Positions 7,959 to 16,029 of a DNA stretch of 16,773 bases are shown piece after piece. How positions within the stretch are numbered: position 1 is the first letter of the stretch; each line of letters starts with the position of its first letter. Source of the stretch: Gammaproteobacteria bacterium (GTDB lineage: Bacteria; Pseudomonadota; Gammaproteobacteria; UBA6429; Thiohalophilaceae); NCBI GenBank assembly GCA_013152045.1, contig JAADGZ010000149.1:1-16773 (forward strand). The letters run 5' to 3'. The position numbers and the translations under genes were made by a program. The notes under the pieces were generated by a model. It ran no database searches. It was not told the origin of the DNA and worked only from the letters and a program-made list of their open reading frames with translations.

Positions 7959-9025
7959 CAACGGGTGATGGTTTTGTAAGAAGCAAACCAGGAAAGCTTA
8001 TCCTGATAAGCGTAGTACTTTCCGTTATAACAGCTGGGAGTTTTTATGCGTTTTTGCTAGTCAATCCTGTAGCCTTCAGAACAGTAGTGTTTCAGCCGGT
8101 CAGGGAGGTCAGCTTCTTCATCCGCGAGCTGGATGTTATGGCTAACTGGAGTGGTATAGAAAAAATCGTCGTAGCTGAACCGGAAACTGTAACCATCCCG
8201 GCGTCTGGTCCTTATGGTGTTGACATTGTTGCCGGTGTTTATCGACCTGTTGCGTTTACTGGACGTGCGCCGGTTATGGTGCTTCTCCACGGCAGCTATC
8301 CCTGGGGCCGAAAAGCCGGGCTAATCCGCCTGCTGGCCACACGGTTGGCAGAGAATGGATTCTATGTGATAGCACCGGATGCGCGCGGTTTTGGAGACAC
8401 CGCCGATCCTGCGCAAATTGATAACCCAGAATCCTGGCGTACAGCAGCCGACCTCAGTCGTTTGATTGATTATTTAATTGCTACAGACGAGATCGATCCG
8501 CACAACATTTTTGTGCTCGGCCATTCGATGGGGGCCAATCACGCTCTGGAGGGTGGTTTGGCCGACTCGCGGGTTAAAGCGCTCGTGCTGGTCGGTCCGG
8601 GCCGTTACACGCAGCAGGAAGATGCCCTGGTTCCTGAATGGGTGCGAGCAAGGTTCTCAGCGGATCGCGGGCTGAAACAGCCTGTTTCCATTGAGACGGC
8701 TAAATTTGCTTATTCATTGGGAAATCTGCGGCTTCTGGCTAAATCAAAATTGGCCGAGCCGAAACATAAGGCGATCCTGCTTATTGATGGTAAAAAAGAG
8801 GGTAATGCAAAGCTCGCGTACGTCGCCGCTATTGTAAAGACGCTGAAGGGACCGATAGAATATCATACATTGGCCAATGCGGGTCATTACTGCGGCGTGC
8901 GATCATTTTATGGATCCGAGACTCTTTACTATCAGCCTCAAATGTTTGATCCGTTTTTTGAGATATTGCAAAGATTCCTTGAACATCAACGTGTCGCAGT
9001 AGAGCCGGCTGCTGCCGATCTTTGA
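7952..9025 (+). CDS. Membrane-anchored alpha/beta hydrolase
   Basis: 357 residues from ATG 7952, which overlaps the upstream stop in ATGTTAA (7952-7958). A longer frame opens at 7811, but the extra 47 codons run inside the FrhB-like gene and look like shadow sequence, so 7952 is preferred. A hydrophobic segment at about 15-37 is a signal anchor, so the catalytic domain probably faces the periplasm. The fold is seen in VMVLLHGSYPWG (oxyanion region), APDARGFGDT, LGHSMGANHA with nucleophile Ser192, LIDGKKEG with candidate Asp279, and NAGHYCG with His312. Likely substrates are esters or acyl groups; deacylation or transacylation of the polysaccharide is a plausible guess from its place in the operon. 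A degraded transposase begins about 20 bases after its stop. Confidence 0.75.
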   Translation: MLTTGDGFVRSKPGKLILISVVLSVITAGSFYAFLLVNPVAFRTVVFQPVREVSFFIRELDVMANWSGIEKIVVAEPETVTIPASGPYGVDIVAGVYRPVAFTGRAPVMVLLHGSYPWGRKAGLIRLLATRLAENGFYVIAPDARGFGDTADPAQIDNPESWRTAADLSRLIDYLIATDEIDPHNIFVLGHSMGANHALEGGLADSRVKALVLVGPGRYTQQEDALVPEWVRARFSADRGLKQPVSIETAKFAYSLGNLRLLAKSKLAEPKHKAILLIDGKKEGNAKLAYVAAIVKTLKGPIEYHTLANAGHYCGVRSFYGSETLYYQPQMFDPFFEILQRFLEHQRVAVEPAAADL

Positions 9026-9044
9026 TTGCCGTTGGCGAGTCGCC

Positions 9045-9540
9045 TGGATCGTGCCATGATACTGACAAAATAACTATTGTGTCTTTTAAAATTCCTGCAG
9101 ATATTAGATGGTGAGCTAATTTTGGATAAATTGTAAGTAACTGCATATATATTTAAAAAGCGATGAGCTTGCTACAATTATTTCAATAGGCGTTAAAAGA
9201 AGTGTTTTGCCGCCCTGTTATTTCGCTCGTTTCTGCTGCGTAGGCACGTTGACTACTTTTCTATCTTGTTTAACGCGTTCCCATAAATACTATTACTTAT
9301 CGTGGGTTTTGCTCATACCTCATCTACATAAAATGAATCAAAGAAACCCGGATGAGATGTTTTAGCCTTTTTAGCATATACCAATCTAAACTTATTGCGC
9401 CATAGCTGAATAGATTGGTAACTGACAATAATCTTTTATGCTGCCAGCAAGTCTTCGATATCTTGCTGGATCAGACTGAATCGATGATAGAGCCGTAAGG
9501 TATATTGAATGATTTCAGGTGGGATCAGTAGCATTTGTGC
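9045..9540 (-). pseudogene. Degenerate IS6-family (IS26-like) transposase remnant
   Basis: On the minus strand, one frame read from 9540 down through four stops gives PPEIIQYTLRLYHRF, then DIEDLLAA, stop, KIIVSYQSIQLWRNKF, VYAKKAK, DSFYVDEV, and later RAAKHFF, stop, RLLK (to 9181). These match, in order, the N-terminal HTH and the first catalytic Asp region of IS6-family transposases (family pattern PPEII...WLYHRF...VEDLLAERG..VSYE.IR.W..KFG...DEV...). From 9171 down QAHRFLNIY and, after another frameshift near 9125, LAHHLISA match the family C-terminus. About 60 residues of the core are missing between the two parts near 9172-9180, so the 500 bases would restore to the usual roughly 234 residues. 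No clear terminal inverted repeats were found. It cannot make a working transposase. Confidence 0.8.
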
Positions 9541-9546
9541 AAAGAC

Positions 9547-9555
9547 TGTTATAAT
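9547..9555 (+). promoter_or_regulatory. Possible extended -10 promoter for the 9638 gene
   Basis: TGTTATAAT is a perfect extended -10 element (TG, one base, TATAAT at 9550-9555) with no good -35 box upstream. It lies at the edge of the transposase remnant and about 83 bases before ATG 9638. The rest of the gap (9556-9637) is AT-rich and shows nothing else that I can support. Confidence 0.35.
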
Positions 9556-9637
9556 CTCATCAGACTATAAAATATCTTAAACACGGAAAGTTTCTTTTTC
9601 AAATTCATTAAATTATCTTTATATCTGATTGCCCACC

Positions 9638-10455
9638 ATGTCATCTCCTCTTTCAACTTTGATATTATGTGATTCTCACGTACATTTTTATGACTGTTTC
9701 GATCCGGATCATTTTCTCGATAGCGTAGCGCCTGGAGCAACTTTCTCAAGCAGGCGCAGTTGAAGCAGAAGCAGAATAATTTTATTGCTGTCTTGATGCT
9801 TACTGAAGCTAAACAGGACCACTGGTTTTTAACCTTGCAGGAGAATGAAGGTCAATCGGTCAAGTGGTCGTTTCATAAGACGGATGAGCCGGAATCATTA
9901 TATGCGGTCGATAAAGATGGTCACAGAATATTAATTATTAATGGTCGCCAGATCGTTACCTCTGAAAATCTTGAGGTTCTTGCGCTTGCAACCGCCGACA
10001 AACTTGAAGATGGTAAACCGATAAATCACGTTATTGAATGGGTGAAAGATAATAATGCTATTCCTGTAATCCCCTGGGGCTTTGGAAAATGGTGGGGTAA
10101 TCGCGGCCGCCTTTTATCAGAGGTGCTTGAATCTTTTCCCGGATGTGACGTATTGCTGGGAGATAATAGTGGGCGTCCCTGGTTTCTAGGTAAGCCCGAT
10201 CATTTTAAAAAAGCGAATGGTGAGCAGCGCCGCATACTTCCCGGTAGCGACCCGTTACCCTTTAGTAGTGAGGCCTGGCGACCTGGTAGTGTTGGTTTTT
10301 ATTTTGTTGGTGACATTGATGAGCTTGTTCCTGCTAAAAGTCTGCGAGAGTACTTAAGAAACCCACAAACAAATATTTCAAATTACATGCATTGTGAACG
10401 ATTAATACCATTCGTCAGGAATCAGGTAGCGATGCAAATCAGAAAAAGGATGTGA
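9638..10455 (+). CDS. Conserved protein with N-terminal HxH motif (amidohydrolase-like?), frameshifted near codon 31
   Basis: ATG 9638 opens LILCDSHVHFYDCFDPDHF, then LDSVA, but this frame ends at a TGA (9761-9763). The protein continues in the next frame as WSNFLKQAQLKQKQNNF from TGG 9733 and stays open to TGA 10453-10455. Adding one base after 9730 gives a single protein of about 272 residues. Reading only the long frame starts at TTG 9760 and loses the N-terminus. The DSHVHF motif near the start and RILPGSDPLPF near the end recall metal-dependent hydrolases of the amidohydrolase/PHP type, but I do not recognise a named family. A Trp- and Gly-rich middle (PWGFGKWWGNRGR, then LLGDNSGRPWFLG) is distinctive. 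The GT4 gene begins 10 bases after its stop, so a shared transcript is likely. Whether the missing base is real is undecided. Confidence 0.6.
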
Positions 10456-10465
10456 ATATATACCT

Positions 10466-11668
10466 ATGAAGGCATTAGTGATTGCACCTCAACCCTTCTT
10501 TACCCCTCGCGGCACCCCTTTCAGTGTTTACTACCGAACCATGGTAACTGCGGAGCAGGGTGTGCAGGGTGTTGAAGTGGATCTTTTGACTTACGGTGAA
10601 GGACAGGACGTAGACATACCTGGCGTAAGGATAATTCGCGGTCCTCGTTTTGCTTTTTTAGGCAATGTTAAAACGGGGCCGTCCGTCCTCAAGCTTTTTC
10701 TTGACCTGTTTCTTATATTACGTACTATCGGGTTGTTGCTGACGAATCGTTATGACTTCGTCCATGCGCATGAAGAAGCGGTTTTTTTCTGTCGCTATCT
10801 TAAGCCTGTTTTTCGTTTTAAGCTTGTATACGATATGCATTCGAGCCTTCCTCAACAGCTCACAAATTTTAATTTTACCCGCTCCGGTTTTCTGATAAAT
10901 CTGTTTAAAAAGCTGGAAGATAGCTGTTTGCATAATGCAGAGGCGGTCATAACTATTTGCCCGGCACTGGCTGAATATGTGGATGGGCTAATATCTGACA
11001 AAGATAAACATCAGCTTATTGAAAATTCGATCTTTGAGCCTGTTAAGCTGGCTGGTCAGAAAAATGTCTCAGAAAAAGAAGAGTCTGTATTACATGATAT
11101 CGAACTGCCTGATTCTGATGCGCCTCTGATCGTTTACGCTGGAACCCTGGAACATTATCAGGGCATAGATATTATGCTTGAAGGTTTTGCTGCAGCACAA
11201 AAGAAAAATAATAAATTGCAGATGATTATTGCTGGCGGTTCAGTGCAGCAGGTAGAGCAGTACCGCGCTATGGCTAAAAACCTGGGAATTGAAAACGCAT
11301 GTAAGCTCATCGGGCGTGTTCCGCAGCAGCAGGCGAAGTGGCTTATGGACAAGGCAACGGTTTTAGCTTCACCGCGTACCGAAGGCGATAATACGCCCCT
11401 TAAAGTATATGAACTGCTGGCCAGTGGTAAACCCATGTTCGCCACCAATATTTATTCGCACACGCAGGTTTTGACCGACGATGTTGCTTTTTTGGTAGAC
11501 CCTACGGCCGAAGGAATGGCAAAAGGCATGCTTGAATCTACCAGGAATGACGATGAAGTTGAGCGCAGAGTGAAGAACGCACAAAAATTATACGATGATA
11601 AATATTCTCGTAAGGTCTATGTGTCCAAGATACGCAAACTGCTGGACCAGTTAGCATGTGTGGAATAG
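10466..11668 (+). CDS. Glycosyltransferase family 4
   Basis: 400 residues, normal for a GT-B fold retaining glycosyltransferase acting in the cytoplasm on a lipid-linked acceptor. The N-terminal domain has APQPFFTPRGTPFSVYYRT at 7-25, a glycine-containing acceptor-side loop common in this subgroup, and FVHAHEE. The donor-binding domain begins near 219 with VYAGTLEHYQGID, followed by MIIAGG, LIGRVPQQQ and TEGDNTPLKVYELLASG at about 304-320, the usual nucleotide-sugar contact region. The start ATG 10466 is ten bases after the previous stop and has only a weak AAGGA upstream. Its last 13 bases overlap the start of the asparagine synthase gene. Donor and linkage cannot be read from the sequence. 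Confidence 0.85.
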   Translation: MKALVIAPQPFFTPRGTPFSVYYRTMVTAEQGVQGVEVDLLTYGEGQDVDIPGVRIIRGPRFAFLGNVKTGPSVLKLFLDLFLILRTIGLLLTNRYDFVHAHEEAVFFCRYLKPVFRFKLVYDMHSSLPQQLTNFNFTRSGFLINLFKKLEDSCLHNAEAVITICPALAEYVDGLISDKDKHQLIENSIFEPVKLAGQKNVSEKEESVLHDIELPDSDAPLIVYAGTLEHYQGIDIMLEGFAAAQKKNNKLQMIIAGGSVQQVEQYRAMAKNLGIENACKLIGRVPQQQAKWLMDKATVLASPRTEGDNTPLKVYELLASGKPMFATNIYSHTQVLTDDVAFLVDPTAEGMAKGMLESTRNDDEVERRVKNAQKLYDDKYSRKVYVSKIRKLLDQLACVE

Positions 11669-13536
11669 CGGGGATAGCGGCATTCGCCGGCGCATCATCA
11701 CCAAATGAAGATTTAATCCGGACAATGTGTGACACGATTGTGCACAGAGGTCCGGATGATGAAGGCATTGATGTTAGAGATAATGTTGCTCTTGGTATGC
11801 GTCGTCTCGCTATCATTGACCTGCCTGGCGGCAAGCAGCCTGTTTTCAATGAGGACCATACGGTTCGTACCGTGTTCAACGGTGAAATATATAACTTTCG
11901 TGAATTACGCTCGCAACTCGAAAAAAAAGGACACAAATTTTCCACTTCATCCGACACTGAAGTATTAGTACATGGCTACGAAGAGTGGGGTGTAGATCTG
12001 CCTAAATACCTCAATGGCATGTTTGCCTTTGCCATTCACGATATAGCTAACCGGCGGCTATTTATAGCGCGTGATCATTTAGGTATAAAACCGTTATTTT
12101 ACTTTTTCAATGGTAAGCACCTGATCTGGGGCTCCGAAGTCAAAACCATCCTTTCGACGCAATTGGTCGATCGAGATCTTGATATGAACTCACTGGGTGA
12201 ATTTTTAGCCTGGGAGTATGTTCCGGGTCAGGGTACTTTGTTTTCAAATATTCATAAACTTGAACCCGGATACCTGCTTGATATTGATCTAACCAATCCT
12301 GCATGTAACCCTGAAGAGTACTGGGATATCCCTGTGCGTGATCCGTCACTGCAGTACTCTGACGATGACTGGGAGGCAATGGTTGCAGATAAAATTCATG
12401 AATGTGTTCAAAGGCAATTGATTAGTGATGTGCCTCTGGGTGCGTTTCTATCTGGAGGTGTTGATTCTTCGCTAGTTGTTTCCTCTATGCAGCAGGCCAG
12501 CACCTTCAGCATTGGTTTTGATGACCCTTCTTACAATGAGCTGGAATATGCGCGGAAAGTAGCGAGGCATCTAGGTGTAAAGCATACCTTTGAAGTGATC
12601 AACCCTCATGTTTCAGACATGTTTGATCACCTGATGACTTTTATGGATGACCCAATTGGCGATTTTTCAATTTTCCCCACCTTTCTTGTTTCGCGCCTGG
12701 CTCGCCAGCATGTTACGGTTGTGCTTAGTGGTGATGGTGGTGATGAGCTGTTCGGCGGCTACGAAACATACCTGGCTGATAATGCGGCCAAATATTATTC
12801 TTATATACCGGGTATGTTGCGCCGAGGCGTAATTGCGCCCATCATAGAATCGATTCCGCCCAGACCGGAAAAAAAAGGGGTGATAAATAAAGTAAAGCGT
12901 TTTGTCGAGGGCGCAAGCTTACCCGACCAGTTATCTCATGCGCGCTGGCGTATTTTTGCTGCTGAAACGATGCAGGCAAACCTGTTTACGCCTGAAGCAC
13001 TGCAACAGATAGTGCGTCCTATTGATAATCACATTACTCATCTGTTTAAACGCGCCGGTTCTCGAAGTCGGCTAGCCAGTAGTTTGTATGTTGATGTAAA
13101 AAGTTACCTTAGTGATAATTGTCTGGTGAAAGTAGACCGGATGTCGATGGCAAATTCACTGGAGTCACGCGTTCCAATGCTTGACCGTGAGCTGGTTGAA
13201 CTTGCTTTTCAGGTGCCGGATAATCTCAAGCTTAACCAGGGCAACATTAAAGTTCTGCTTAAAAAAATAGCGGCAAAACAGATTCCGCAAGAATGTGTGT
13301 ATCGGCAGAAAGAAGGATTTAGCATACCTATTAAACATTGGCTGGGAACGCAGTTTAGACCCATAATGGAAGAACTGCTGGACAGTAAAAAACTTCAACA
13401 AGAAGGAATATTCAACGTGAAAACAATAAATAAACTTAAATTTGACCACCTGGGCGGAAAGGCCAATCATAGCCATGTATTGTGGTCTCTAATGGTTTTT
13501 CAAGCTTGGCGTAAACGTTGGCAGGAAGCAGCATGA
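11656..13536 (+). CDS. asnB: Asparagine synthase (glutamine-hydrolysing) / exopolysaccharide amidotransferase
   Basis: 626 residues with both halves intact. The glutaminase domain starts MCGIAGI (Cys2 nucleophile), with HRGPDDEG, RRLAIID, NGEIYN (75-80), SDTE (Asp100), GMFAFAIHD and ARDHLGIKPL. The synthetase domain has SGGVDSS at 266-272, SGDGGDELFGGYE from 358, and a C-terminal VDRMSMANSLESRVPMLD. Glutamine-derived ammonia is transferred to an ATP-activated carboxylate. Asparagine synthesis is the textbook reaction, but copies in polysaccharide loci are often thought to amidate a sugar acid, and the place between a GT4 and an SDR gene favours that. The start overlaps the GT4 gene by 13 bases and the stop overlaps the SDR start (ATGA), so the three are probably co-translated. 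It contrasts with the glutaminase-dead relative at 604-2538. Confidence 0.9.
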   Translation: MCGIAGIAAFAGASSPNEDLIRTMCDTIVHRGPDDEGIDVRDNVALGMRRLAIIDLPGGKQPVFNEDHTVRTVFNGEIYNFRELRSQLEKKGHKFSTSSDTEVLVHGYEEWGVDLPKYLNGMFAFAIHDIANRRLFIARDHLGIKPLFYFFNGKHLIWGSEVKTILSTQLVDRDLDMNSLGEFLAWEYVPGQGTLFSNIHKLEPGYLLDIDLTNPACNPEEYWDIPVRDPSLQYSDDDWEAMVADKIHECVQRQLISDVPLGAFLSGGVDSSLVVSSMQQASTFSIGFDDPSYNELEYARKVARHLGVKHTFEVINPHVSDMFDHLMTFMDDPIGDFSIFPTFLVSRLARQHVTVVLSGDGGDELFGGYETYLADNAAKYYSYIPGMLRRGVIAPIIESIPPRPEKKGVINKVKRFVEGASLPDQLSHARWRIFAAETMQANLFTPEALQQIVRPIDNHITHLFKRAGSRSRLASSLYVDVKSYLSDNCLVKVDRMSMANSLESRVPMLDRELVELAFQVPDNLKLNQGNIKVLLKKIAAKQIPQECVYRQKEGFSIPIKHWLGTQFRPIMEELLDSKKLQQEGIFNVKTINKLKFDHLGGKANHSHVLWSLMVFQAWRKRWQEAA

Positions 13537-14513
13537 GCAAGATTCTTGTAACAGGTGCCACTGGTTTTACTGGCGGTTATCTTTGTAAACGGCTGGTCAA
13601 AGATGGCGAGCAGGTAGTTGCATTTGTACGTGCCAGCAGCAATACAAAACAACTTGAAGATATAGGCGTCGAATGCCGAGTTGTTGATATTCGTGACCCT
13701 GAATCAGTAAATGATAATTTCAATGACATTGATCGTGTTTATCATATCGCTGCTGCGTGGCGTTCTGAGCATGCTGACCGTAATGAATTTCATCGGGTAA
13801 ATGTGGATGCTACTAGAAATTTACTGGAAGCGGCCAAACGGGCAGATATTAAGATGTTTGTTCATTGCTCTACTGTTGGCGTTCAGGGAGATATCAATGA
13901 GCCACCAGCCGACGAGGAATACAGGTTTCAGCCTGGAGATCACTATCAGGAAACCAAGCTGGAAGGCGAGTTACTGGCAAGAGATTATTTTTCCAAAGGT
14001 TTAAGAGGCGCGGTGTTTCGTCCTGTCGGTATTTACGGTCCCGGTGATACGCGGTTTCTTAAATTATTCCGTCCAGTAAAAAAAGGAACGTTTGTTATGA
14101 TTGGTTCAGGTAAAACCCTCTACCATATGACATATATTGATGACCTGATTGATGGGATCGTTCTTGTCGGTACCCGCGAAGAGGCTTTGGGTGAAGTATT
14201 TACTCTCGCCGGGGGAGAGTATACGACTCTTGGTGAATTAGTGAATGCTATTGCTGATGCACTGAAAAAACCTCATCCAAAATGGCGGATACCTTTTTAT
14301 CCCGTATTCCTTGCATCGATTGTCTGTGATCGGGTCTGCCGTGCCCTTGGTATCGAGCCTGTTTTGTACCCACGCCGGGTCGAGTTTTTTTATAAAGACC
14401 GTGCTTTTGATATCTCTAAAGCAAAAAGGTTGCTGGGTTATCAGCCAAAAGTCAGCCTTGAGCAGGGGCTACAGAAAACAGCCAAATGGTATAAATCACA
14501 GGGGCTGATATAA
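13533..14513 (+). CDS. NAD-dependent epimerase/dehydratase (extended SDR)
   Basis: 326 residues from ATG 13533, which overlaps the upstream stop as ATGA and has AGGA seven bases before it; a longer frame from 13518 adds five residues and is less likely. The Rossmann motif VTGATGFTGGYL lies at about 6-17, VVDIRD follows the third strand, HCSTVGV holds the catalytic Ser/Thr region, and YQETK gives Tyr138 and Lys142. This is the layout of extended SDR enzymes that epimerise, dehydrate or reduce nucleotide sugars; similarity to 3-beta-HSD / dihydroflavonol reductase-like members is also possible, and the exact sugar is not deducible. The C-terminal segment (RLLGYQPKVSLEQGL) is typical of the family. 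Confidence 0.85.
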   Translation: MSKILVTGATGFTGGYLCKRLVKDGEQVVAFVRASSNTKQLEDIGVECRVVDIRDPESVNDNFNDIDRVYHIAAAWRSEHADRNEFHRVNVDATRNLLEAAKRADIKMFVHCSTVGVQGDINEPPADEEYRFQPGDHYQETKLEGELLARDYFSKGLRGAVFRPVGIYGPGDTRFLKLFRPVKKGTFVMIGSGKTLYHMTYIDDLIDGIVLVGTREEALGEVFTLAGGEYTTLGELVNAIADALKKPHPKWRIPFYPVFLASIVCDRVCRALGIEPVLYPRRVEFFYKDRAFDISKAKRLLGYQPKVSLEQGLQKTAKWYKSQGLI

Positions 14514-14531
14514 ACAATTGGTATAAAACAA

Positions 14532-16013
14532 GTGACTCAACTCTTAAGAAATCCGAAACAGGCTCAACAGGAACACTACGATATTATTATTGTTGGTGGT
14601 GGCATTTATGGTGTTATGTTGTTGCTTGAGGCATCTATGCGCGATCAAAAAGTGCTGCTTCTTGAAAAACAGGATTTTGGTGGTGAAACAAGTTATAACA
14701 GCCTGAGAATCATACATGGAGGGCTGCGATACCTGCAAACGATGGATATCGCTCGTTTTTATGAATCAGTTGCAGCGCGGCGATGGTTTTTGCAAACTTT
14801 TCCTGAGTTTGTAAAACCAATGTCCTGCCTGATGCCTTTGTATAACAAAGGTGCAAAACGTCCGCCCATACTAAAAGTTGCATTAACACTAAACGACGCC
14901 TTATCGGCCTTTCGTAACAATGGTGTCGCAACAGATAGAAGAATTCCGAATGGGAAAATTTTAGGGGCTGACGAAACAGCCGAGCATTTTCCCGGCGTCA
15001 TTACCAAAAATCTTTCAGGCTCGGCGTTATGGCATGATGCACACGCGCCGGATACCCAGCGCATTATTATAGAAACGCTTCACTGGGCAATCGGACTGGG
15101 AGCGAGAGCTTTTAACTATGTAGCAGTGAGTGATTTGATTACATCTAAGCATTCGGTTGCTGGTGTGCAGGCGATTGATGAGGAGACTGGAGAAAAACTT
15201 GAGTTTCAATGTAAAAAAGTGATTAATGTGACGGGCCCTTCCTGTCGAAAGATTTCCCGGCAGTGGGATAGAGATATCCCGGAACTATTCAAATCCTCTG
15301 TGGCCTGGAATGTGTTATTTGACTGCCCTGCGCCATCGAGACATGCACTCGCTCTGACGCCAGACAGGAAAAACGCACATACATATTTTCTACATCCGTG
15401 GAAAGGAAGGCTGCTGGCTGGAACAGGTCATGCGCCTGCAAATGCTCAAAACGCAGCATGCCCAGATAAAACATCAATAGATCAGTTTATCGATGATTTA
15501 GGCATGGTGTTAACAGACGTTGAGTTATCTCGAGAAAATATAGAGCGTATCTATGCGGGCAATCTGTCAGTGACAGAAGAGGGCGGGACAGAATTAACTA
15601 AACGTGCCGTCATTCATGATCATGGTGGTAACGGAGGTCCCAGAAATCTTTATAGTGTATCCGGCATTAAGTTCACGACATCACATAAAGAAGCTAAACG
15701 AGCTATTGATTCTATTCTTGGTACCTCAAATACCGGCTCATTAAAACGACCAGAACTTAGTTCGCTTCCTGACCTTGTTTGCATGGGCTATGACTGGATG
15801 CCTGATGAAAATGATTCATCATGGAAAGACGAATTAACAAGAATAATTGAGAGCGAATCCGTCCTGCATCTTGATGACCTGATTTATAGACGAACGAGTA
15901 TTGGCGATAACCGTATGAGGACGCAAAAGTTGGCGGCGGAAATTTCAGGTCTTTTTGCGTGGAACGAGAGCCGCAGACTTAGTGAAATAGCGTCTATTGA
16001 GCGCCTCATATGA
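14532..16013 (+). CDS. GlpD-like FAD-dependent oxidoreductase
   Basis: 493 residues, similar to aerobic glycerol-3-phosphate dehydrogenases, which pass electrons from the substrate to quinone at the membrane. The N-terminal FAD site is IIIVGGGIYGVMLLLEA (about 18-34), followed by LLLEKQDFGGETSYNS and IHGGLRYLQ (about 61-69). The canonical GTSSRSTK before HGGLRYL is changed here to ETSYNSLRI, so the substrate may differ. A second conserved block (ALTPDRKNAHTYFLHPWKGR, then AGTGH) and a C-terminal DAO_C-like domain with DDLIYRRTSIGD are present. GTG 14532 is used because the frame has no ATG near the beginning; no good ribosome binding site is visible. It follows the SDR gene by 18 bases and probably shares its transcript. 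Its role in the polysaccharide locus is not clear. Confidence 0.75.
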   Translation: MTQLLRNPKQAQQEHYDIIIVGGGIYGVMLLLEASMRDQKVLLLEKQDFGGETSYNSLRIIHGGLRYLQTMDIARFYESVAARRWFLQTFPEFVKPMSCLMPLYNKGAKRPPILKVALTLNDALSAFRNNGVATDRRIPNGKILGADETAEHFPGVITKNLSGSALWHDAHAPDTQRIIIETLHWAIGLGARAFNYVAVSDLITSKHSVAGVQAIDEETGEKLEFQCKKVINVTGPSCRKISRQWDRDIPELFKSSVAWNVLFDCPAPSRHALALTPDRKNAHTYFLHPWKGRLLAGTGHAPANAQNAACPDKTSIDQFIDDLGMVLTDVELSRENIERIYAGNLSVTEEGGTELTKRAVIHDHGGNGGPRNLYSVSGIKFTTSHKEAKRAIDSILGTSNTGSLKRPELSSLPDLVCMGYDWMPDENDSSWKDELTRIIESESVLHLDDLIYRRTSIGDNRMRTQKLAAEISGLFAWNESRRLSEIASIERLI

Positions 16014-16029
16014 GAAAGATCATCGACTA

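Noticed and set aside
8829..9146. 105-residue minus-strand open frame
   Set aside because: Only its first 30 or so residues are meaningful, as the C-terminal fragment of the IS6 transposase remnant; the rest is antisense to the hydrolase gene.
9549..9749. 66-residue minus-strand open frame
   Set aside because: It is AT-rich, matches nothing I recognise, and overlaps the start of the frameshifted gene at 9638 on the other strand.
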